A DNA stretch of 5,919 nucleotides, taken from CAZQIC01 sp964593555. Its GTDB lineage: Bacteria > Bacteroidota > Bacteroidia > JAFLBG01. Both the position numbers and the translations under genes were made by a program. The DNA lies in the NCBI GenBank assembly GCA_964593555.1, contig CAZQIC010000190.1, positions 1-5,919 of the forward strand. Reading direction: 5' to 3'. Below are positions 1 to 5,919 of the stretch, piece by piece (position 1 is the stretch's first letter; each line of letters begins with the position of its first letter). A model generated the notes under the pieces. The model saw only the letters and a program-made list of their open reading frames with translations. It had not been told where the DNA came from and did not search any database.

Positions 1-359
1 TTCTCCGATTTTTAGTCAAATCTCTAAAAGTGAATTTTTAGAACCCACCTTAATAAAATGAAATTTATCTCTCTTGTATTTGACCGCCGATCTTGTTTTA
101 AAATCAGCCAAATCAAATATTTCAGGGCCAATGGGGAATTTGCCTGCCTGTATTACAATCTAATGTACAAAAAGTAACCCCTTCATTAAAATAAATTTTA
201 ACAGAATCTTACATTTCAATAATACTGCATTTTAAATATTTGAATACTGTTCATTTGAGCAACGGCAGGTTTTGCAGATAAACGGGTGAGGATTTAGTCT
301 TTTGTTCCTACGTTATCAGGCTTCAAGGATCATTTACTCAAAATATTTCGGCCAATGGA
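1..359. other. AT-rich region without a convincing gene
   Basis: No reading frame here has clear coding character. The plus strand has a 39-codon ATG frame at 58-177 that I do not believe. The minus strand is open for 47 codons at 16-159 and encodes a protein-like stretch containing KFPIGPEIFDLADFKTRS, ending in a TGA at 16-18. No start codon or family match is recognisable, so it may be a decayed gene end or chance. An imperfect direct repeat occurs at 115-134 and 341-358. No hairpin followed by a T-run was seen, so no terminator is called. Confidence 0.5.
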
Positions 360-522
360 AGTTGCCAACGGTATTGCAATGACAGAAAAAGGATATAAAA
401 AGGAGGTTTATTTAACAATGTTTACATGTCCCACGTATTCGTGGTGTTGATCAAGAATATCATCAAGGGCGATTCTCCATACATAAGTATCTATTTGGGC
501 AATATTTAGACCTCCATTCGCT
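360..522 (-). repeat. Duplicated sorting-tail segment, copy A
   Basis: Positions 360-470 are identical to 2541-2651 (111 bp). Similarity continues with scattered differences (471, 475, 480, 499) and fades by about 522. The identical block covers the last ~20 codons of the type B tail, the stop codon and 48 bp beyond it. Differences in the next codons are mostly synonymous or conservative (for example R for K and A for V). Confidence 0.9.
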
Positions 523-581
523 TTAAGAAAAAGCTGTCCACCGTTATTAAGAATCCCCGCGTCGTAGGCCACGTTATACTC
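408..581 (-). pseudogene. Remnant of a T9SS type B (CHU_C) sorting domain
   Basis: Reading the minus strand from 581 to the TAA at 408-410 gives 57 codons. The last ~40 residues, from KANGGLNIAQIDTYVWRIA through HHEYVGHVNIVK, are the end of a gliding-motility type B sorting domain. They match the C-terminus of the protein at 2589-5132 almost residue for residue. Codons upstream of about 525 do not resemble the expected domain: the RWG...GWDG portion is missing and replaced by DAGILNNGGQLFL. A TAG at 582-584 closes the frame. A GTG at 570-572 preceded by GGAG could start a 54-residue peptide, but without a signal peptide a sorting tail cannot be exported. I infer a gene fragment created by duplication or left over after recombination. 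It lies 17 bp beyond the stop of the type A tail at 599. Confidence 0.7.
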
Positions 582-598
582 CTATTGTAATGTTAACC

Positions 599-949
599 TT
601 ACTTCAATATTACTTTCTGGGATCTAAGTCCAGTATCATTGGCTACTTGCACAAAATAAACTCCACGTGGCTCTTTACTAATATCTAATGAATACATATT
701 TTCTAAGCTTGCGGAGAAAGCAGAAATCTTATCGCTGTAAATAATTTGGCCTGTTGAATTATAAATTTTCACAATACTCCTGCCAAAAAACAGTTCATCA
801 AACAAAATATTAATTTTACCGCAAGAAGGATTAGGATATATAATCATATCAAACAATGGATTATTACTTTCTTGTATCCCAACTGTGAGACATATCACTG
901 AATCAACACCACCCGAACCTACTAAAGTAGATGGAGAAGACATTGACAA
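599..949 (-). CDS. T9SS type A sorting tail, out of frame with its gene body
   Basis: This frame encodes the C-terminal end of the repeat protein at 951-2261. From about residue 27 it carries a typical type A sorting domain: IIYPNPSCGKINI, then VKIYNSTGQIIY, LDISKEPRGVYFVQV and a basic end SQKVILK. The PNPS-G, TG-I-Y and P-G-Y motifs are the family hallmarks. The preceding linker (STLVGSGGVDSVIC) is the kind that usually joins such repeats to the tail. The only nearby start is a TTG at 947-949, one base past the stop of the upstream frame, with an ATG two codons later. No signal peptide is present, so independent expression would yield a useless cytoplasmic tail. I therefore treat it as the 3' part of one frameshifted gene at 599-2261. 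In an intact product the tail would direct transport across the outer membrane by the T9SS and then be cleaved off. Confidence 0.75.
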   Translation of the reverse strand: MSMSSPSTLVGSGGVDSVICLTVGIQESNNPLFDMIIYPNPSCGKINILFDELFFGRSIVKIYNSTGQIIYSDKISAFSASLENMYSLDISKEPRGVYFVQVANDTGLRSQKVILK

Positions 950-950
950 T

Positions 951-975
951 TTATTTCCTGCTTGCAGCGAAGTAA
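951..975 (-). other. Frameshift point in the repeat-protein gene
   Basis: The minus strand reads GCTGCAAGCAGGAAATAAA just before the break. In the body frame this is A-A-S-R-K-stop; one frame over it reads ...A-G-N-K and continues into the linker and sorting domain. Deleting a single A from GCAAGCAGG joins the frames as A-A-A-G-N-K. The paralogue at 2589-5132 supports the join: from SMVI to the VIC motif it has 38 residues after SMVI, and the repaired gene has 37. There is no long homopolymer. A small inverted repeat (GCGAA-GTAA-TTCGC, 967-980) overlaps the site. The exact base cannot be fixed from one sequence; the shift could lie anywhere between about 951 and 1015. Confidence 0.7.
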
Positions 976-2261
976 TTCGCAGCGGTAGTATTTGATAAGT
1001 TAATAACCATACTTATATTATTTTCATTACAGCCACTATTTCCATTTACATCTGTTTTAATTGTATAAGAACCGGCTGAGGAACCACAGGAAACATATCC
1101 TCCATCTGATGTTTGTCGAACAGAGTATCCATAACCTGTCCAATTTACCCCATCATTATAGCTTTTACCCCATGAAATAGTTCCACTTCCATTTGTCTTC
1201 AATAAATAACGTTCTGTTTTGGAAGAAAAACTATTTGTTTCCCCGGTAAGAATATATCCTCCATCAGCGGTTTGTTGCACATACCTTCCATAGTCAAACC
1301 TTACATGGCTTGTTGTTGAGCCTCCATATCGCTTACTCCAGGTAAGATTTCCTGAGCCGTCTGTTTTAACAAGAAAAACATCATAATTATTTCCTGTAGG
1401 CAATTGAAAATACAAGGTGCGTCCTACCATAACATATCCATCATCCTTTACACCATCAGCATCATCATCTGTTTGCTGGATACAGATAAAATCAGATCCA
1501 AGTTCCTCTGTATATTTTTTCGACCATAAAATATTGCCCAAAGAATCTGATTTCATTACAACCGCGGCTGAAGATGATTGAATATTGTATTTCCCTGCAA
1601 CAATATATCCGCCATCATGTGTTTGCTCACAAGAAAAACCATAATAAGGATACGTTCCATCACCATAAGTTTTTGCCCATTGAACATTTCCTGATCCGGT
1701 TAATTTTACAAGGTATATCTCATTAAGAAGTGTATTGTCACTATGTCCTGTAATGATATATCCTCCATCAATTGTTTGTTTTATGTAATTGCCGTAATCA
1801 TCTGCGTTTCCTCCGATCGTTTTTGACCATTGTAAATTTCCATTCCCATCTGTTTTTACTACATATACATCGTATCCTCCGGCGCCAAAACTGTTTGTAC
1901 ATCCACATGCAATGTAACCTCCATCTTTAGTTTGTTCTACGTTACTAACTTTTATAAAACTATAATCAGAAATATCTTCATTATTTGTGCCTCCAAAAGT
2001 TCTTGCCCAGGTAGTATCTCCCTTACCATCTGTCTTGATAAGATATAGATCCCCATTACCTGCACCATACGCTGAAGTACTGCCAAAAAAGATAAAACCG
2101 CCATCAGATGTTTGAGTACCGAAACTCCCTCCACCACTAGAAACAGAACCCTTTCGCTGAAAAGTTATTTGTGATAATAAATGGTTTTGTAAAAAAAAAT
2201 TAACGATCACAATAACCATTAAAATTTTACAAGAAGAATTTGATAAAATTTCCTTATTCAT
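951..2261 (-). CDS. Secreted repeat protein lacking its sorting tail (frameshifted)
   Basis: The 436-residue frame starts at an ATG (2259-2261) opening a signal peptide: MNKE, a hydrophobic stretch ILMVIVIVNFFL, and a likely cut near LLSQ (about residue 31). The rest is seven repeats of ~45-65 residues with the pattern QT-DGGYI-x-G...VYLVKTD-GN-W-K-YGG, beginning near residues 48, 108, 161, 212, 261, 328 and 382. These resemble the delta-60/beta-propeller-like repeats common in secreted Bacteroidota proteins. Repeat 5 has an acidic insert (DDDADGVKDD). The frame ends abruptly in NYFAASRK and a TAA. The expected linker and type A sorting domain continue in the +1 frame at 599-949, so one extra base or two lost bases explain the break. 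Unless the shift is bypassed, the product would reach the periplasm but not be sorted by the T9SS. Its binding function is unknown. Confidence 0.85.
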   Translation of the reverse strand: MNKEILSNSSCKILMVIVIVNFFLQNHLLSQITFQRKGSVSSGGGSFGTQTSDGGFIFFGSTSAYGAGNGDLYLIKTDGKGDTTWARTFGGTNNEDISDYSFIKVSNVEQTKDGGYIACGCTNSFGAGGYDVYVVKTDGNGNLQWSKTIGGNADDYGNYIKQTIDGGYIITGHSDNTLLNEIYLVKLTGSGNVQWAKTYGDGTYPYYGFSCEQTHDGGYIVAGKYNIQSSSAAVVMKSDSLGNILWSKKYTEELGSDFICIQQTDDDADGVKDDGYVMVGRTLYFQLPTGNNYDVFLVKTDGSGNLTWSKRYGGSTTSHVRFDYGRYVQQTADGGYILTGETNSFSSKTERYLLKTNGSGTISWGKSYNDGVNWTGYGYSVRQTSDGGYVSCGSSAGSYTIKTDVNGNSGCNENNISMVINLSNTTAANYFAASRK

Positions 2262-2317
2262 TTGTGTTTGTTGTATAAAATGTTCTTAAATCTTGGCTTG
2301 ATTATCTACCAATGTTT

Positions 2318-2349
2318 CAAATCTACTCTGCACTTTAGCGCATTACAAT
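2318..2349 (-). promoter_or_regulatory. Bacteroidota-type promoter candidate for the frameshifted gene
   Basis: On the minus strand TAGATTTG (2318-2325) fits the TAnnTTTG -7 element, with ATTG (2346-2349) 20 bp upstream as a weak -33 element. It lies about 57 bp before the ATG at 2261. The same arrangement occurs before the paralogue at 5132, which raises confidence. Confidence 0.45.
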
Positions 2350-2382
2350 CAAAACTATAGATTGGATAGTAAGAGCACTATT
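2344..2382 (-). promoter_or_regulatory. Shared upstream block, copy before the frameshifted gene
   Basis: These 39 bases align without gaps to 5191-5229 with 30 matches, including a minus-strand core of TGCTCTTA, CTATA and ATTGTA. The block overlaps the weak -33 element and extends upstream of it. Weaker AT-rich similarity reaches about 2438. It could be a regulator site or simply inherited promoter DNA from the gene duplication. Confidence 0.5.
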
Positions 2383-2445
2383 GTTTCTTGAATTACAAAA
2401 TTCTGATTATCAATCATTTATGTTAATAAAAAATACTAAGTGCGA

Positions 2446-2476
2446 AAAATGATAAAAAATTGTCCTATGAAGGACA
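2446..2476 (-). terminator. Rho-independent terminator after the type B surface gene
   Basis: On the minus strand a hairpin (TGTCCT, loop TCAT, AGGACA; 2461-2476) is followed after one base by six T residues (2454-2459) and more T-rich sequence. It sits 113 bp beyond the stop at 2589 and before the promoter candidate of the next gene. The 6-bp stem is short, so termination may be partial. Confidence 0.5.
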
Positions 2477-2540
2477 TACGAACAACCAATATTGGAAATA
2501 ACCGAATAGGTAGATATAATGTTTGATGATTTTATCTGGG

Positions 2541-2703
2541 AGTTGCCAACGGTATTGCAATGACAGAAAAAGGATATAAAAAGGAGGTTTATTTAACAAT
2601 GTTTACATGTCCCACGTATTCGTGGTGTTGATCAAGAATATCATCAAGGGCAATTTTCCAAACATAAGTATCTATTTGGACCGGATCCTTACCTTCATTC
2701 GCC
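2541..2703 (-). repeat. Duplicated sorting-tail segment, copy B
   Basis: This is the counterpart of 360-522, forming the 3' end of the intact surface-protein gene plus 48 bp downstream. Sharp loss of identity at the 360/2541 boundary marks one end of the exchange. The other end lies in the coding sequence and is gradual. Both copies have the same orientation, so recombination between them would delete the whole frameshifted gene in between. Confidence 0.9.
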
Positions 2704-5132
2704 CTTCCATCCCATCCAATAGAAGGATTACTTGATTGAAATATTAAATCTCCCCAACGATCGAAGATCCAAAACTTATAATTCGTTACGTCTATTCCAT
2801 ATCCTTTGGGAATAAAAATATCATTTAACCCATCCCCATTGGGCGTAAACGTATTTGGTATGTACATTATATAATCTGCATTAATTCGTATCATTTTTTC
2901 AGCAGTATCGGCACATCCAAATTCATTTATCACTATTAATTGTACTATATAACTTCCTGTATCGCCATAAGTATGTGTTGGATGCTGTAGAGTTGAGCTA
3001 GCATCTACATCATCAAAAGTCCATGCCCATGAAGTCGCCCCTTGTGATAAATCTGTAAAAACTATTGTAGGATTTAAAATTGTTGTGGACTGAGGATTTG
3101 CCTCAAAAGCAGCAATAGGATTTGGATGAACAGTAATAAAGTTATTTTCAACATGTGTATTGCTGCAGCCATTGCCATCTGTAGCTACAAGAGTAACATT
3201 GTAGCTTCCCGGAATTTGATAACAATGTTCAATAAGATTTGTACTGCCATTTGGTGAGCCATCGCCTAAATTCCAAATTAAATTTTGTGAAGCACTAGAT
3301 GTATTTGTAAAATTAATACATAACGGACCGCAGCCTTCTGTTACATCGCTTGTAAAACTTACCACGGGTAGCTGATTTACTGTAATGGGCAATGCTCCTA
3401 GAGCGGTACACCCATTACCGTCAGTCACAGTAACATTATAAATGGCAGAAGCAACTGGTGATATATTTATTGAATTTGTATTTGACCCTGTACTCCAACT
3501 CAAAGAATAATTTGGAGTGCCGCCGCTTGTTATTGCATTGAGAATAGTTTGATCACCTTCACAAATAATCCCATTACCATTTACAGTAACAGCAAGAGCC
3601 TGTGCAGGTTCTGTTATAGTAACTGAAGCCATTGCTGTTGCGCCTGTATTATCGGTAACAGTTACAGTATAAATACCCGCAACTAAATTGTTTACTGTTT
3701 GTGTATTGCCTCCACCCGGATTCCATGTGTAAGTAAACGGTGCTATGCCTGAAACAGGAGTAACAGTCGCAGAGCCCGTGCTTTCACCTTTACATTTAAC
3801 ATCAATGGTTGTAGTGCTAATTTGAAAACCCAGGGGTGGGCAAATAACATTAGCAAAGACATTTGACACCGTCTCAATTGTATTCGGAGTAATTTGATTC
3901 CCAATAGTATTCACAACAATAGTTAACGGATGATCCGTTACTGTTGACTGTGATATTACCATTGAGGTGGAACCGTAGCAATTAATCAAACCAAGAGAAT
4001 CTGTTTTCAAAATTGCATACCCTGAAAAACGAACCATACAAGAATAACCACGGTCTCGTGTTTGCCGGATTGATGTACCATAAGCAGTGCCTCCATAATA
4101 TCTCGACCATTGAAGACTGAGATCGGGTTTTGCTTTCACAATATATGATCGATCCGGCTCCATATTATCCTCATATCCACCTCCACCAATAGCAATGAAT
4201 CCCCCATCAGCCGTTATATCCATGGAGCTAAAGCCCGCATTAAGGCCCGCAGGATCTTTATAAGTTTGAATTTTAGTTGAAACCCCATTTGAATTTACTT
4301 TGAGAAAAAATGCATGGCTCGGACACCCCGCACCACCCGCATCATTTACTACATAACCCGCTACTATATATTCATTTGCCAAAGGCCAAACCTCTCTACC
4401 GGAAGAAGCTCCTCCACAGTTAATATTATCGTAAGTCATCTCATAAGTATTTTTCCATTGAATATTTCCTGTTGCATCCGTTTTAATTAAATAAACATCC
4501 TCTAACCCTAACCCATTTTTTTCAACATCATCATTTCCTGTTATTATATACCCCCCATCGGAGGTTTGCTTAACATTTTGGCCTACAGCGCCAGTGCTAC
4601 CTGTAAATGCAAAAACTTTATCCCATAATATGTTTCCAAGACTATTCGTTTTAACGAGATATACATCTCTATCACTTGCCCCAGTTATTATGTAGCCTCC
4701 ATCAGTGGTTTGCTCCACCCACCAGCCTTGTTCACTAGATAGTGCAGCGCCATATTTCTGGGACCATTGTAAAACACCATTAATATCAGTTTTAATAAGG
4801 TATACATCGGTATTGCCATTAAGGTCAGATGTTAAGCCAACAATTATGAAACCTCCATCTGATGTTTGTTGTATACACTTCGACTCATCATAATAACTAT
4901 CACCATACGTTTTACTCCAAAGTACATTTCCGGCTAAATCCGTTTTAACCAATAAAATATCGCCCCTTCCTGTTCCCCATTCCAAGCCTATTGTAATAAA
5001 ATCACCAGAACTTAATTCACGTACAGCATTTTTTACACCCTGGTAGGACTTTAAAAAATCTACCTGGGACTTTATAGTAAAGGAATAAAAAAAACAAAAG
5101 AGTGTAGTGACGTAAATTAATACTTTGTTCAT
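2589..5132 (-). CDS. Secreted multidomain surface protein with type B T9SS tail
   Basis: An intact 847-residue protein. Residues 1-23 are a signal peptide (MNKVLIYVTTLFCFFYSF...KSQ). Residues ~24-390 hold about seven repeats of the QT-SDGG-(F/Y)I...V-L-KTD-GN-W type, the later ones degenerate. After a linker come a SprB-like repeat (~436-508: DVKCKGESTGSATV, GIYTVTVTD), an Ig/PKD-like module (~510-586), and two PKD domains (~588-668 with CYQIPGSYNVTLVATDGNGC; ~672-750 with HTYGDTGSYIVQL). A CHU_C/gliding-motility type B sorting domain follows (~757-847: IPNTFTPNGDGLNDIF, FDRWGDLIF, GWDGRA, QIDTYVWKI). Proteins of this design are exported by the Sec system and the T9SS and anchored or released at the cell surface; adhesion or a role in gliding is possible but not shown. 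The N-terminal half is paralogous to the gene at 951-2261. The ATG is chosen because the signal peptide begins there. Confidence 0.95.
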   Translation of the reverse strand: MNKVLIYVTTLFCFFYSFTIKSQVDFLKSYQGVKNAVRELSSGDFITIGLEWGTGRGDILLVKTDLAGNVLWSKTYGDSYYDESKCIQQTSDGGFIIVGLTSDLNGNTDVYLIKTDINGVLQWSQKYGAALSSEQGWWVEQTTDGGYIITGASDRDVYLVKTNSLGNILWDKVFAFTGSTGAVGQNVKQTSDGGYIITGNDDVEKNGLGLEDVYLIKTDATGNIQWKNTYEMTYDNINCGGASSGREVWPLANEYIVAGYVVNDAGGAGCPSHAFFLKVNSNGVSTKIQTYKDPAGLNAGFSSMDITADGGFIAIGGGGYEDNMEPDRSYIVKAKPDLSLQWSRYYGGTAYGTSIRQTRDRGYSCMVRFSGYAILKTDSLGLINCYGSTSMVISQSTVTDHPLTIVVNTIGNQITPNTIETVSNVFANVICPPLGFQISTTTIDVKCKGESTGSATVTPVSGIAPFTYTWNPGGGNTQTVNNLVAGIYTVTVTDNTGATAMASVTITEPAQALAVTVNGNGIICEGDQTILNAITSGGTPNYSLSWSTGSNTNSINISPVASAIYNVTVTDGNGCTALGALPITVNQLPVVSFTSDVTEGCGPLCINFTNTSSASQNLIWNLGDGSPNGSTNLIEHCYQIPGSYNVTLVATDGNGCSNTHVENNFITVHPNPIAAFEANPQSTTILNPTIVFTDLSQGATSWAWTFDDVDASSTLQHPTHTYGDTGSYIVQLIVINEFGCADTAEKMIRINADYIMYIPNTFTPNGDGLNDIFIPKGYGIDVTNYKFWIFDRWGDLIFQSSNPSIGWDGRANEGKDPVQIDTYVWKIALDDILDQHHEYVGHVNIVK

Positions 5133-5163
5133 TTGAAAAATTTTAAATTATTATTCCCTATAT

Positions 5164-5196
5164 CAAACCTAACCCAGTACTTAGTTATTCTACAAT
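5164..5196 (-). promoter_or_regulatory. Bacteroidota-type promoter candidate for the type B surface gene
   Basis: On the minus strand TAGGTTTG (5164-5171) matches TAnnTTTG, with ATTG (5193-5196) 21 bp upstream. It is about 32 bp before the ATG at 5132. The -33 match is partial, but position and spacing parallel the candidate upstream of the gene at 951-2261. Confidence 0.45.
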
Positions 5197-5229
5197 TGAA
5201 AGTATAGCGGGAATAATAAGAGCAATATT
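5191..5229 (-). promoter_or_regulatory. Shared upstream block, copy before the type B surface gene
   Basis: Counterpart of 2344-2382, placed 19 bp from the -7 candidate here and 18 bp from it in the other copy. Weaker similarity continues to about 5284, including TTAATAAAA followed by TACT. The equal placement argues that promoter and upstream DNA were duplicated together or kept under the same control. Confidence 0.5.
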
Positions 5230-5294
5230 TTAAATATCAATATAAACATTTGACTGTCAACTAGTTAATGATTAATAAAATACTTATTTTAGAA

Positions 5295-5312
5295 AAGGCA
5301 ATGAATTGCTTT
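5295..5312. promoter_or_regulatory. Small inverted repeat between the divergent genes
   Basis: GCAAT and ATTGC flank a 2-base centre, extended by a G-T and two A-T pairs to 8-base arms. It lies just upstream of the bacilliredoxin promoter candidate. It could be an operator-like dyad, but in AT-rich DNA chance is a real alternative. No T-run follows it, so it is not a terminator. Confidence 0.2.
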
Positions 5313-5320
5313 ACCAATAC

Positions 5321-5353
5321 TTTTACAAAAACGGATTGTTATCCTTATCTTTG
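5321..5353 (+). promoter_or_regulatory. Promoter candidate for the bacilliredoxin gene
   Basis: TATCTTTG (5346-5353) matches the TAnnTTTG -7 element. TTTT (5321-5324) lies 21 bp upstream in the place of the -33 TTTG. The leader to the ATG at 5397 is 43 bp and AT-rich. Confidence 0.45.
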
Positions 5354-5396
5354 AGTAAATAAATAAGTAGTATTTAACTTATATAAAACCATAGAT

Positions 5397-5807
5397 ATGT
5401 ATCCCGAACAATTAGTAAAACCGATGAAAGCAGAACTTACTGCTGCGGGTTTTGAAGATCTTACGACACCTGATCAAGTAAATGAAGCAATTAACAGCAA
5501 AGGAACTGTGCTAGTAGTTGTGAATTCTGTTTGCGGGTGTGCTGCAGGAGCAGCAAGACCAGGAGTTAAGCTTGCCGTTGAAGGAAGTAAAAAACCAAAC
5601 AGGCTTACGACAGTATTCGCAGGTTTCGATACTGAAGCTGTTGTTGAAGCAAGAAATCATATGTTGCCTTATCCTCCTTCTTCCCCTGCAATAGGATTAT
5701 TTAAAGATGGAAAACTCGTGCATTTTATCGAGCGCCATCATATTGAAGGAAGATCTGCAGAGATGATTGCGGCAAATTTGAAAGCTGCGTTTGAGGAATA
5801 TTGTTAG
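5397..5807 (+). CDS. BrxA/BrxB-family bacilliredoxin (YphP/YqiW, DUF1094)
   Basis: A 136-residue cytosolic thioredoxin-fold protein of the usual family length. It is recognisable from MYPEQLVKPMKAELTAAGFE, the active-site region VVNSVCGCAAGAARPG, TVFAGFD, YPPSSPAIGLFKDGKLVHF and ERHHIEGR. The CGC active site is residues 46-48. The family also commonly keeps the cysteine in the terminal EEYC, here residue 136. In Bacillus these proteins remove bacillithiol from mixed disulfides on proteins after oxidative stress and have weak disulfide isomerase activity. Bacteroidota also make bacillithiol, so the same role is likely here; this is inference from the family. The symbol is left blank because BrxA and BrxB cannot be told apart safely. 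The start matches the usual N-terminus of the family. It is transcribed divergently from the surface-protein gene, 264 bp away, with a promoter candidate at 5321-5353 and no Shine-Dalgarno sequence, as is usual in this phylum. Confidence 0.96.
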   Translation: MYPEQLVKPMKAELTAAGFEDLTTPDQVNEAINSKGTVLVVVNSVCGCAAGAARPGVKLAVEGSKKPNRLTTVFAGFDTEAVVEARNHMLPYPPSSPAIGLFKDGKLVHFIERHHIEGRSAEMIAANLKAAFEEYC

Positions 5808-5859
5808 GCTAGTAGGCTGAAAGCAATTTGCAGTTGGCAATAAACAAAAAGAAGTAGGC
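5804..5859 (+). repeat. Degenerate 7-bp tandem repeat (AGTWGGC)
   Basis: AGTAGGC or AGTTGGC occurs at 5811, 5832 and 5853, exactly 21 bp apart. Read in 7-base units from 5811 the sequence is AGTAGGC, TGAAAGC, AATTTGC, AGTTGGC, AATAAAC, AAAAAGA, AGTAGGC, so most intermediate units still end in GC or C. A decaying heptamer array is the simplest reading. It begins at the bacilliredoxin stop codon (5805-5807). Confidence 0.45.
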
Positions 5860-5899
5860 AAAACGGGAGTGTAAATTAAACTGTGCTATTTAGTTTTAT

Positions 5900-5907
5900 T
5901 ATATTTG
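5900..5907 (+). promoter_or_regulatory. Possible -7 promoter element for a gene beyond the window
   Basis: TATATTTG matches TAnnTTTG on the plus strand, 12 bp from the window end. No good -33 TTTG is seen upstream, so this is a weak call. Confidence 0.2.
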
Positions 5908-5919
5908 ACTTATTAAGCG

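Noticed and set aside
58..177. 39-codon ATG reading frame on the plus strand
   Set aside because: Short, no motif, no promoter, and composition does not suggest a protein.
404..450. AAGGAGG followed by an ATG and a 10-codon frame (MFTCPTYSWC) on the plus strand, present in both tail copies
   Set aside because: It is antisense to the conserved sorting-domain codons and very short. Bacteroidota rarely rely on Shine-Dalgarno sites, and the second copy is explained by the duplication.
967..980. Hairpin next to the frameshift as a programmed recoding signal
   Set aside because: The stem is only 5 bp and lies upstream of the likely shift point on the transcript. Stimulatory structures normally lie downstream, and no clear slippery sequence is present.
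1097..2120. Regularly recurring CCTCCATC...GTTTG motif as a DNA repeat or CRISPR-like array
   Set aside because: It is the coding strand complement of the conserved QT-DGGY residues of each protein repeat, with variable spacing and third-position changes.
1952..2137. 61-codon minus-strand frame
   Set aside because: A shifted-frame shadow of the repeats in the 951-2261 gene.
4705..4893. 62-codon plus-strand frame
   Set aside because: It lies inside and antisense to the well-supported repeat region of the surface-protein gene, which is constrained in the other frame.

Overview
The window looks like AT-rich chromosomal DNA from a member of the Bacteroidota. The main reason is two tandem secreted proteins carrying type IX secretion system (T9SS) C-terminal sorting domains, one of type A and one of type B (gliding-motility/CHU_C). 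A SprB-like repeat, PKD domains and promoter candidates of the Bacteroidota TAnnTTTG kind support this. No rRNA, tRNA, CRISPR array or intact mobile element is visible.

Layout: positions 1-359 are AT-rich with no convincing gene, apart from weak signs of a decayed reading frame and an imperfect direct repeat. Positions 408-581 (minus) hold a remnant: the last ~40 codons of a type B sorting domain, attached to unrelated sequence. Positions 599-2261 (minus) are best read as one gene, a seven-repeat secreted protein with a type A sorting domain, broken by a frameshift near 951-975. Its body (951-2261) and sorting tail (599-949) are now in different frames. Positions 2589-5132 (minus) are an intact 847-residue paralogue with the same kind of N-terminal repeats, followed by SprB-like, Ig/PKD-like and two PKD modules and a type B sorting domain. 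A hairpin plus T-run at 2454-2476 can end its transcript before the next gene's promoter. Divergently oriented at 5397-5807 (plus) is a BrxA/BrxB-family bacilliredoxin, a cytosolic thiol-redox protein with no evident functional link to the surface proteins. A decaying 7-bp tandem repeat follows it.

The two large genes appear to be tandem paralogues with separate promoters. Their upstream regions share a block with 30 of 39 matching bases, placed the same distance from each candidate promoter. The 3' end and 48 bp of downstream DNA of the intact paralogue are duplicated, with 111 identical bases, behind the broken gene. Together with the type A/type B difference, this suggests a locus where sorting tails are gained, lost and swapped by recombination. 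I see no wholly new biological system. The points most worth checking are the frameshift that uncouples the sorting tail, the duplicated tail and the shared promoter block.
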